A stretch of DNA of 5,368 nt, taken from positions 1-5,368 of the forward strand of contig JAJZDR010000073.1 in NCBI GenBank assembly GCA_021805885.1, written 5' to 3'. Each line of letters starts with the position of its first letter. The stretch's first letter is position 1. The DNA comes from a bacterium (GTDB lineage Bacteria; Patescibacteria; Dojkabacteria; JAKAPS01; JAJZLI01). The notes beneath the pieces are model-generated. The model saw only the letters and a program-made list of their open reading frames with translations, was not told where the DNA came from and did not search any database. This document shows positions 1-5,165 of this stretch, one piece after another. Both the position numbers and the translations under genes were made by a program.

Positions 1-640
1 TAGGCATCACATAAAATCTTTTTAAGTATTCATTTTTTAATATAGCTACACTAAATTCTCGACCTGGTAAATACTCTTCTACTAGTGAATCTGAATTTAA
101 TGTAGTAGCAATTGAGTGAACTTTCAAGTATAGATCTGTAACATTATAAACTACAGATTGACTATTAATACCCATACCAGCTCTACTATTTGTTGGTTTT
201 ACAAATAAAGGAAATTCAATAGATTTATCATATCTTTTTTGAGAATCATGTTTTCTTATAATATAAAATGGGGAAGTCTTAATACCTAAATTTAACATCT
301 GTTGTTTTGCTAAATGCTTACTATATTCAAGTTTGTGTGCAAATTGATTAGAGCCTGTATATGTAATGTTATTATCATCTAAATATTTACTTATCCATAA
401 TTTTGAGGGTAATGGTAGGCCTAGATCTATATATATAAATTTCATACCTAGAAAGACTAAATCTGGCTTACTCCTAACTAATTCTTTAAGATCATCCAGA
501 TTATCTATATATGTAATTCCAACTTTAGAGTAATACTTCAATAAAACATTATATATTGAATGACAAGATTCTTTACTCATTGAACTAAGCTTTTTTGTAC
601 TGGAACGTACAATTTCAATATGTTTATCTATTCGTATCAT
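1..640 (-). CDS. D-alanine-D-alanine ligase-like ATP-grasp protein (partial, C-terminus off window)
   Basis: The first 213 codons of an ATP-grasp ligase are readable from ATG at 640-638; the frame is open to the window edge. What is seen: a YTGSN segment (residues 94-98), the first ATP-site lysine region (SKHLAKQ, K108), the GIKTSPF strand (119-125), FPLFVKP with the second ATP-binding lysine K148, a glycine-rich loop RAGMGI (153-158), and LVEEYLPGREFSVAIL (186-201), matching the EEFxxGxEFTVAIL strand of Ddl enzymes. The family joins two amino acids through an acyl phosphate in the cytoplasm, usually D-Ala-D-Ala for peptidoglycan. Two expected Ddl features are absent: no HGxxGEDG motif, and alanine (A154) where E. 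coli DdlB has its triad serine S150. The substrate may therefore differ, and no symbol is given. The magnesium-binding C-terminal lobe is outside the window. The start is fixed by an in-frame TAG at 650-648. No Shine-Dalgarno is visible. Confidence 0.88.
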   Translation of the reverse strand, partial: MIRIDKHIEIVRSSTKKLSSMSKESCHSIYNVLLKYYSKVGITYIDNLDDLKELVRSKPDLVFLGMKFIYIDLGLPLPSKLWISKYLDDNNITYTGSNQFAHKLEYSKHLAKQQMLNLGIKTSPFYIIRKHDSQKRYDKSIEFPLFVKPTNSRAGMGINSQSVVYNVTDLYLKVHSIATTLNSDSLVEEYLPGREFSVAILKNEYLKRFYVMP

Positions 641-699
641 ATATTTCTAGGGATATTTAAAATAAGTTATAGGGAGATAAAGATTACTTGTCTTAGTAC

Positions 700-708
700 A
701 GTATAGCA
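700..708 (-). promoter_or_regulatory. Candidate extended -10 promoter for the ATP-grasp gene
   Basis: On the minus strand 708-700 reads TGCTATACT, an extended -10 (TGnTATAAT with one mismatch). No good -35 lies 16-18 nt upstream, which an extended -10 can tolerate. Transcription would start near 693, leaving a leader of about 50 nt to the ATG at 640. This is a pattern match only, in AT-rich DNA where chance hits are common. Confidence 0.35.
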
Positions 709-722
709 TACATTATATAATT

Positions 723-740
723 AACCCTCATAATAGGGAT
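723..740. promoter_or_regulatory. Imperfect palindrome between divergent genes (possible operator)
   Basis: Positions 723-728 (AACCCT) and 735-740 (AGGGAT) form an inverted repeat, 5 of 6 positions pairing around a 6-nt centre. It sits between the candidate minus-strand -10 (700-708) and the plus-strand -10 (758-763), where a shared operator could act on both promoters. The GGG/CCC cores stand out in otherwise AT-rich DNA. Function is inferred from position and symmetry alone. Confidence 0.25.
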
Positions 741-757
741 TGTTTTTAGTATTGGAA

Positions 758-763
758 TATAAT
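758..763 (+). promoter_or_regulatory. Candidate -10 box for the small acidic protein gene
   Basis: A perfect TATAAT lies at 758-763, 23 nt before the ATG at 787. No convincing -35 sits at 16-18 nt spacing; TTGTTT at 740-745 is too close (12 nt). Transcription would start near 770 and give a leader of about 17 nt with no ribosome binding site. Confidence 0.35.
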
Positions 764-786
764 ATTATAAGACAATAATAAAATAT

Positions 787-1056
787 ATGATGGAAGCACC
801 AGAAAAATATAATTTTGGTATAGAAGTACTTAAAAATCAAGTAAATACACTAAGGGAAGAAATAACTGATGGTCTTAAAAAACAGCCTAGATTTATGTTG
901 GAGTATTATATAGAACTATGTGATTCTGGTCATTCTTCTACAGCTGTAAATAAAGCTCTCTCTGATCTATTATTTGATAGGACAATTATTCATGATTATC
1001 CAGAAGATGTTGTGAGCTTAAACCCAGATATTGTTAACTTTAATTATACAAATTAG
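787..1056 (+). CDS. Small acidic hypothetical protein (89 aa)
   Basis: I do not recognise this family. The frame opens after a TAA at 760-762 and starts with two consecutive ATGs (787 and 790), ending in TAG at 1054-1056. The product is soluble-looking and acidic: 15 Asp/Glu against 8 Lys/Arg. There is no signal peptide or membrane segment. Residues 11-31 and 36-65 look helical, and there is one cysteine (C45). No Shine-Dalgarno precedes it, but a TATAAT box lies 23 nt upstream. It is transcribed away from the ATP-grasp gene and ends only 7 nt before the stop of the convergent ABC-permease remnant. Support for it being real is its length in AT-rich DNA with frequent stops, its balanced composition, and the lack of any competing gene on the other strand. 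Confidence 0.6.
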   Translation: MMEAPEKYNFGIEVLKNQVNTLREEITDGLKKQPRFMLEYYIELCDSGHSSTAVNKALSDLLFDRTIIHDYPEDVVSLNPDIVNFNYTN

Positions 1057-1063
1057 ATAATTA

Positions 1064-1210
1064 TTAATACCTTAAAACATCTGTTGGATTCATTTTTGAT
1101 GTTTTTAAAGAAGGATATAATCCTGATAAAACAGTTCTTGCAATTCCAAATAAGAATACAAATATATAGAAATATAAACTTATAAAACTAACTCCATTAT
1201 TAAAGTTACA
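1064..1210 (-). pseudogene. 3' remnant of a MacB/FtsX-type ABC transporter permease
   Basis: Reading the minus strand from 1210 to a TAA at 1066-1064 gives 48 residues that look like the extreme C-terminus of a MacB/FtsX-family permease. A hydrophobic stretch (VSFISLYFYIFVFLFGIA) is followed by GLYPSLKTSKMNPTDVLRY and then the stop. In this family the last membrane helix is typically followed by a GxYPAxxAxxxxPxxALRYE-like tail, so the match includes order, spacing and natural end. The frame is closed upstream by TGA at 1213-1211, and there is no start codon. Intact family members run to several hundred residues, so nearly all of the gene is missing. The missing part would lie where the 492-residue secreted-protein gene now ends, at 1227. 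This is best read as a remnant left by deletion or replacement. Confidence 0.8.
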
Positions 1211-1226
1211 TCATTCTTCAGTTTTT

Positions 1227-2705
1227 TTAGTATGTTACAAAAGCTTTTACTGCGTTATCCGAATTTGTAGATACTTGAGATACATAACTGCCTGTTAGTG
1301 TTGTACTAAATGTAGCAGTCGCACCAGGTTGCAGTGTAGAGCTACTTAGATTACTTGGATATAGAACTGTTACAAAATTCTCATTAGAATCAAAAAATGC
1401 TACAGAAACTAAAGGGTTATTAATAGTTGAAGAAGAATTATTTGTAACAATTCCAGATACAGTGATTGAGGTAGAATTGTTTGTTACTTGAATATTTCCT
1501 ACGCTTAAAGGATTAGTATTGGTAGTTGACAAAGTCCCAGTAACAGTAAAAGTCAATGATGATGAATATACCCCTTGATATGAGAATATAAATGGAGATT
1601 TTTGATCAGGATTTAGAGTACTCAAAAAAGGAGTAAATGTTTTAGATCCAAAAGATCCTGTAGCTGTTATAGATATATTACTCATTGTAGAATTTGAATT
1701 ATTCTGAATCATTCCTTCAATTATACCAGCATTTGTAGAACTGTTATAAGGAAGCTGTATATAGCTTTTTACTGTGAGTGAATTTTCAGCTACATCTCCT
1801 GCATCTGATCCATCAAATTCAGCATTTCCAAATGTATACACACCTCCATCTGCAGTTAGAGCGTAATAACCCTGACCATTTGGTGATATAGCTAAATCAG
1901 ACACTACGCTATTTGGAGCTTTGGGTATGTTGTATATAGAACCATAAAATTGTGCATTACCAAAAGTGTATACACCACCATCCGTGGTTTCTATATAATA
2001 ACCTTGTCCTGATGGAGTTAATTTTAAGCCCATTGCATTTTTATCAGGTGCTTGTGGAATATTATATACAGAACCCATAAATTTAGCATTACCAAATGTA
2101 TATACACCACCATCTTCCGTTTGAATATAGTAACCTTGATTATTAGGTGTGATACTCAAAGATACTGGAACTTTATTTGGCGCTTGTGGTATGTTATACA
2201 TTGATCCTTGAAATACGGCATCTCCAAAAGTATATACTGCACCATCTTCTGTTAATACATAATATCCTAATCCATCAGGAGTTAGTTTTAAAGAGACAGC
2301 ATTTTTAATTGAAGCTTGGGATATATTAAATACAGAACCTTTAAATATTGCATTCCCAAAAGTATATACACCACCATCTTTAGTTAGAATATAGTAACCC
2401 AAATCATTTGTTGTTACTACCATATCTGCTACTTGATTGTTAGGAATATTTGGTATTTGAGATAAATCTCCATAAAATACAGCACTTCCATATGAGAAAA
2501 CACTCCCAGTCTTAGTTATAATATAGTATCCACTGGAAGCTCCATTTGAAAGTTGATTTGGAAGTACTACTATTTTTGCATCTTTACTTACAGCATGAAC
2601 TTGAGATGCATCAGGTGCATCAGCAAAAACTTTTCCTGTAGAGAACATGAAGACAAAAAATAAAGAAAGCAAAAACAAAACAAAATAAGTACTTTTTATT
2701 CTCAT
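1227..2705 (-). CDS. Secreted protein with six GYY/DGGVYTFGNA repeats and C-terminal Ig-like/FxLYD-like domains (492 aa)
   Basis: A signal peptide spans residues 1-28: RIK, a long hydrophobic core, and a VFA cleavage site before DAP. From residue 59 to about 301 there are six repeats of exactly 44 residues starting at 59, 103, 147, 191, 235 and 279. The consensus is GYYxLTxDGGVYTFGNAxFxGS, then YNIPQAP in the middle copies; the sixth is cut short. A 44-residue unit of short strands would suit one propeller blade each. Residues 302-400 and 401-492 are Ser/Thr/Asn-rich beta domains; the second has the FxLYD pattern (ITVSGIVTNNSSS, VAFFDSNENF, LQPGATATF). There is no C-terminal membrane anchor, sortase motif or lipobox, so it is probably released or held non-covalently. 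Similar GYW...DGGVFxFGdA repeats are abundant in Actinobacteria. The role is unknown; surface binding is likely. No Shine-Dalgarno is seen. Confidence 0.9.
   Translation of the reverse strand: MRIKSTYFVLFLLSLFFVFMFSTGKVFADAPDASQVHAVSKDAKIVVLPNQLSNGASSGYYIITKTGSVFSYGSAVFYGDLSQIPNIPNNQVADMVVTTNDLGYYILTKDGGVYTFGNAIFKGSVFNISQASIKNAVSLKLTPDGLGYYVLTEDGAVYTFGDAVFQGSMYNIPQAPNKVPVSLSITPNNQGYYIQTEDGGVYTFGNAKFMGSVYNIPQAPDKNAMGLKLTPSGQGYYIETTDGGVYTFGNAQFYGSIYNIPKAPNSVVSDLAISPNGQGYYALTADGGVYTFGNAEFDGSDAGDVAENSLTVKSYIQLPYNSSTNAGIIEGMIQNNSNSTMSNISITATGSFGSKTFTPFLSTLNPDQKSPFIFSYQGVYSSSLTFTVTGTLSTTNTNPLSVGNIQVTNNSTSITVSGIVTNNSSSTINNPLVSVAFFDSNENFVTVLYPSNLSSSTLQPGATATFSTTLTGSYVSQVSTNSDNAVKAFVTY
1803..2531 (-). 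repeat. Six tandem 132-bp coding repeats (44-aa units)
   Basis: The repeat region of the secreted protein has a 132-bp period. Similarity persists at DNA level: an identical 19-bp stretch occurs at 2098-2116 and 2362-2380, 264 bp apart, exactly two periods. The copies starting at residues 147, 191 and 235 are most alike, while the first (residue 59) and the truncated last (residue 279) diverge most. That suggests growth by internal duplication, and copy number could vary between strains. Confidence 0.9.
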
Positions 2706-2736
2706 GTTTATAAATATATTAAGATAATACTAATAT

Positions 2737-2742
2737 ATTATA
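2737..2742 (-). promoter_or_regulatory. Candidate -10 box for the 492-aa secreted protein gene
   Basis: On the minus strand 2742-2737 reads TATAAT, about 31 nt before the ATG at 2705. A TTTACA at 2762-2757 resembles a -35, but the spacing is only 14 nt, so the pair is not convincing. A second TATAAT lies at 2751-2746. A promoter of its own is likely because the upstream gene ends 128 nt away and a possible terminator lies between them. Confidence 0.3.
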
Positions 2743-2767
2743 CCTATTATAATTTTTGTAAATAGAA

Positions 2768-2789
2768 TGCTTATTCAAGCTTAATAGCA
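2768..2789 (-). terminator. Weak candidate terminator after the 344-aa propeller gene
   Basis: On the minus strand TGCTATT (2789-2783) and AATAAGCA (2775-2768) can pair as seven base pairs with one bulged A around a 7-nt loop. The T-rich TTCTATTT follows. It lies 45 nt past the stop of the 2834-3868 gene. On the plus strand the same stem is followed by AATTTTATT. The stem is AT-rich and short, so confidence is low. Confidence 0.3.
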
Positions 2790-2833
2790 ATTTTATTATA
2801 TAGTCATAAGTGCATATAACTTTATTAAGATCT

Positions 2834-3868
2834 TTATTTTACAAAACCTGGAGATTCCATTGGAGTTGCTAATGCCACACCAGAAGGGTCATTTAACATG
2901 TTAAAATCTATACCTGCAGTACCAGTAATTCCGTATTGCCAAACTATTTGTTGAGTTTTTGGGTTTAAAACAAAAACTCTATTGTTTCGATCATCAACTA
3001 TAAGGTAATTACCATTAGGGAGTAATTGAGCAGAAGAAGGATGGTTTAGAGCATTTACATCCTGAGGTTGATATGTCCAGATAACCTTACCTTGTTTTGT
3101 AATTACTTGTATTTTACCAGGTGTAACCCAATCTGTAGATAATAGATTGCCTCCAGGAAGAGTAGTTACATCAGAAGGGTAAAATTCTGGAATATTTACT
3201 TTCCAATTAATAGCTTTATTATTAGGGTTAACATCTATGACTGTATGATTTGCAACATCTGTTATTAATATACTTTGACCAGGTATTGGCATAGCATCAT
3301 CGGGCGCAGCTAAATATCCAGGATTTGTACTAACAACCCCTGTATGACCGTATTGCCAAACTATTTGACCAGTCTTATTTACTGCAATAGCTCTCATATT
3401 CCCAGCATCTGTAATTAGCACATTCCCATTAGGTAGCTTAAAAGAATCATCCAGATATCTTCCAAGGTATCCTGGTTGATAACCTGGAACACCAAGATGA
3501 CCATAACTCCAAATTATTTGTTTTGTTTGAGTATTTATCTCAATAACTCTATTATAATTTTCCTGGTTAACTATCAATCTATTTTTCTTATATACTTGAA
3601 CATCATCTGGATCCTGTATTCCTGTCATCTGCCATATTATCTGTTTTTGAGGATTAACTTCTATAATCCTATTATTTTTAGAATCACAGATATAAATATT
3701 AACACCAAGAGGATTTTGAGCTATTGCAACTTTAGTTTTTTTTACTTTTACCTTTTTTACAACCTTAGGAACATTGACTTTATTGTTAGTATTACTAAGG
3801 TTTAGACTTACGTATAATATTAACAGTACTACTAGAATAATAGGTATAATTAATTTTCTCTTTTTCAT
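2834..3868 (-). CDS. Membrane-anchored six-repeat beta-propeller protein, NHL/PQQ-like (344 aa)
   Basis: The N-terminus is a short basic stretch (KKRK) and a hydrophobic segment at residues 6-24, acting as a membrane anchor or uncleaved signal. A lysine/valine linker follows at 30-47 (eight Lys). Six blade-like repeats then fill the protein, each of the form xLITDxxNNRVIEVNPxTxQIVWQYG. The strand-ending tryptophans lie at 79, 120, 171, 222, 264 and 310. Asp-Asp pairs (88-89, 140-141, 190-191) recur before the blades' inner strands. This is typical of extracellular NHL or PQQ-like propellers, which bind proteins, glycans or small ligands. I see nothing that identifies an enzyme. The domain probably faces outward beside its divergent neighbour at 3967. 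The start at 3868-3866 is the only one in the window with a Shine-Dalgarno-like site (GGGAGGG, 11 nt away). Confidence 0.9.
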   Translation of the reverse strand: MKKRKLIIPIILVVLLILYVSLNLSNTNNKVNVPKVVKKVKVKKTKVAIAQNPLGVNIYICDSKNNRIIEVNPQKQIIWQMTGIQDPDDVQVYKKNRLIVNQENYNRVIEINTQTKQIIWSYGHLGVPGYQPGYLGRYLDDSFKLPNGNVLITDAGNMRAIAVNKTGQIVWQYGHTGVVSTNPGYLAAPDDAMPIPGQSILITDVANHTVIDVNPNNKAINWKVNIPEFYPSDVTTLPGGNLLSTDWVTPGKIQVITKQGKVIWTYQPQDVNALNHPSSAQLLPNGNYLIVDDRNNRVFVLNPKTQQIVWQYGITGTAGIDFNMLNDPSGVALATPMESPGFVK

Positions 3869-3870
3869 TC

Positions 3871-3916
3871 TGGTATAGACCCTCCCGAAGATAATATGGT
3901 ATAAAGAATATGGTAT
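3871..3916. repeat. Direct repeats of TGGTAT in the divergent propeller intergenic region
   Basis: AATATGGTAT occurs exactly at 3893-3902 and 3907-3916, 14 bp apart. Its TGGTAT core occurs a third time at 3871-3876. All three lie in the 98-bp gap between the divergent genes starting at 3868 (minus) and 3967 (plus), upstream of both. Regularly placed direct repeats here could be binding sites for a shared regulator. AT-rich composition raises the chance of coincidence, though the GG makes it less trivial. Confidence 0.35.
3880..3886 (-). promoter_or_regulatory. Shine-Dalgarno-like site GGGAGGG for the 344-aa propeller gene
   Basis: Minus-strand 3886-3880 reads GGGAGGG, complementary to the 16S 3' end core, with 11 nt between it and the ATG at 3868, slightly long. 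It supports this start and is notable because no other complete gene start here has such a site. Confidence 0.5.
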
Positions 3917-3944
3917 GAAACATATTATTACATATATATAAATA

Positions 3945-3950
3945 TAAAAT
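3945..3950 (+). promoter_or_regulatory. Candidate -10 box for the 327-aa anchored protein gene
   Basis: TAAAAT at 3945-3950 matches TATAAT at five of six positions and lies 16 nt before the ATG at 3967. That would give a leader of only about 10 nt, with no Shine-Dalgarno. No clear -35 is seen. TATAAA at 3943-3948 overlaps it as an alternative. Confidence 0.25.
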
Positions 3951-3966
3951 CTAGTCTTAATTTATA

Positions 3967-4950
3967 ATGAAAAACAAATTTGTACTAATTATAGGAATCC
4001 TTATTATTATAGCGGTATTTCTAAACCGTACTAAAATATTTCATTCTACCCCAGAAACAAAAAATAGTAATATAAATACCCATGTATCTAAAAAATCTCA
4101 ACTTAACACTACTGCCTATTTTACAGGATTAAATTATCTATACTCTATTAACCTTAACAATAGTACAAAAAACACAGTGAGTGGATACTTAGGCCCAGGT
4201 AAAGCTGCTGATTCTGTACTTCTAATTAAAAACAATGAGTATGCAATTTCTAATGAGAGTAATAGCATCAATATTTGTACGCCTAAAAAATGTTCCCAAG
4301 GTAACTTTTTATCAACTATAAATGGATATACATCTGGGGGAAGTTTTATTAATTTTCAAGGAGTAGGTGATTTAGCATTTTATAATGGATATTTATATGC
4401 TACAGATGTAATAAATGGAGCTATAGTTCAAATAAACACTAATACTTTCACTGCTACAGCTGTAGTAATAGGATTAAATAACCCACATGGTATATATTTT
4501 TATAATAATTATTTATATATAAATCTACAAACCTACCCTTCAAAAGACAACGCTTGTACTCTTATTAAAGTAAGTACATCAAATTGGATTATATCATCCT
4601 GTGTTGCATCTTTAGGGGGTTATGCAGATGGAGTTGCAGGATATAAGCAAAATCTTTATCTAGTAAGAGATTACCTTCAATCTACAGGGTTATACAATGC
4701 CAGTGTTTATTTTATAAATTTAAACACCATGCAGTATAAGAATTTGATAACTGTTAACAAACAATATATAGATGGAATAGGCTATAATTCTAAAACTGTT
4801 CTTGCTGTCTTTAGGAGTGCAAATCCTGATATTCCTGGAGTAAAATATTATACCTATAAAGAAGGACTCTACAATATATCAACTGGAATACCTCAACTTA
4901 TATCTTTTGGTATATATGATGGAGTATATTTCCCTTCAACACTTCCCTAA
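3967..4950 (+). CDS. Membrane-anchored propeller-like extracellular protein (327 aa)
   Basis: A basic N-terminus (KNK) and a hydrophobic helix at residues 5-19 anchor the protein; a polar Asn/Ser/Lys linker runs to about residue 47. The rest is a series of about six beta-rich units resembling NHL/SMP-30-type propeller blades. Examples are GVGDLAFYNGYLYATD (132-147), NPHGIYFYNNYLYI (172-185), YADGVAGYKQNLYLV (219-233), YIDGIGYNSKTVLAVF (267 onward) and a closing IYDGVYF near the C-terminus. Recurrent DG/HG followed by hydrophobic-Tyr strands mark the blades. Four cysteines (C104, C109, C197, C212) fall in two nearby pairs that could form disulfides outside the cell. I recognise no specific family or active site. 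The start is fixed by TAA at 3958-3960. It is divergent from the other anchored propeller gene, suggesting joint expression. Confidence 0.88.
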   Translation: MKNKFVLIIGILIIIAVFLNRTKIFHSTPETKNSNINTHVSKKSQLNTTAYFTGLNYLYSINLNNSTKNTVSGYLGPGKAADSVLLIKNNEYAISNESNSINICTPKKCSQGNFLSTINGYTSGGSFINFQGVGDLAFYNGYLYATDVINGAIVQINTNTFTATAVVIGLNNPHGIYFYNNYLYINLQTYPSKDNACTLIKVSTSNWIISSCVASLGGYADGVAGYKQNLYLVRDYLQSTGLYNASVYFINLNTMQYKNLITVNKQYIDGIGYNSKTVLAVFRSANPDIPGVKYYTYKEGLYNISTGIPQLISFGIYDGVYFPSTLP

Positions 4951-4999
4951 AAAGATATCAAAATAATTGTATAAAGGTAGGCATGTTAAATATTGATAG

Positions 5000-5021
5000 C
5001 AACTTATTACCAACTTATTAC
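5000..5021. repeat. Perfect tandem duplication of an 11-bp unit
   Basis: CAACTTATTAC occurs twice back to back at 5000-5010 and 5011-5021 in the 215-bp intergenic stretch after the 327-aa gene. The rest of that stretch shows no convincing gene on either strand and no clear terminator. It could be a replication-slippage duplication or a paired binding site. Confidence 0.7.
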
Positions 5022-5117
5022 ATTATAAATGAGAATGGGATATAGGGAAATTGAAAGATATTCCTACAATAATAAAATACTATAATTACAAATATTCTCT
5101 TGTATATACCATACCTA

Positions 5118-5146
5118 TTGTATTAAGTTAAAATATATTGTAGAAT
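5118..5146 (+). promoter_or_regulatory. Candidate promoter for the gene at the right edge
   Basis: TTGTAT at 5118-5123 and TAGAAT at 5141-5146 are separated by exactly 17 nt. The -10 matches at five of six positions, the -35 at three of six. A start near 5153 leaves a leader of about 13 nt to the ATG at 5166. It is the only candidate here with both boxes at standard spacing. Confidence 0.35.
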
Positions 5147-5165
5147 CTTTTAGACTTATAAAATT

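Noticed and set aside
1041..1063. 7-bp inverted repeat TAATTAT/ATAATTA around the stop of the 89-residue gene, as a terminator
   Set aside because: The stem is all A/T and no T-run follows on either strand, so it is unlikely to end transcription.
1189..1208. 5-bp stem AGTTA/TAACT after the 492-residue gene, as a terminator
   Set aside because: The stem is only five base pairs around a 10-nt loop with a poor T-tract, and it lies inside the permease remnant's coding sequence.
1803..2531. CRISPR-like array
   Set aside because: The periodic signal is a 132-bp coding repeat in frame with a 44-residue protein unit; repeat and spacer lengths and divergence do not fit CRISPR.
3476..3805. 109-codon plus-strand open frame
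   Set aside because: It lies wholly inside the minus-strand propeller gene, is an Ile/Tyr/Phe/Asn-rich product typical of antisense reading of AT-rich coding DNA, and has no recognisable domain.
4983..5045. 20-codon open frame starting at ATG 4983 with an AAAGG five bases upstream
   Set aside because: It is too short, stops at TAG 5043-5045, has no recognisable content and covers the tandem 11-bp repeat; the AAAGG spacing is likely chance.
5029..5085. 18-codon open frame starting at ATG 5029
   Set aside because: No ribosome binding site, no recognisable content, and a length expected by chance in AT-rich DNA.
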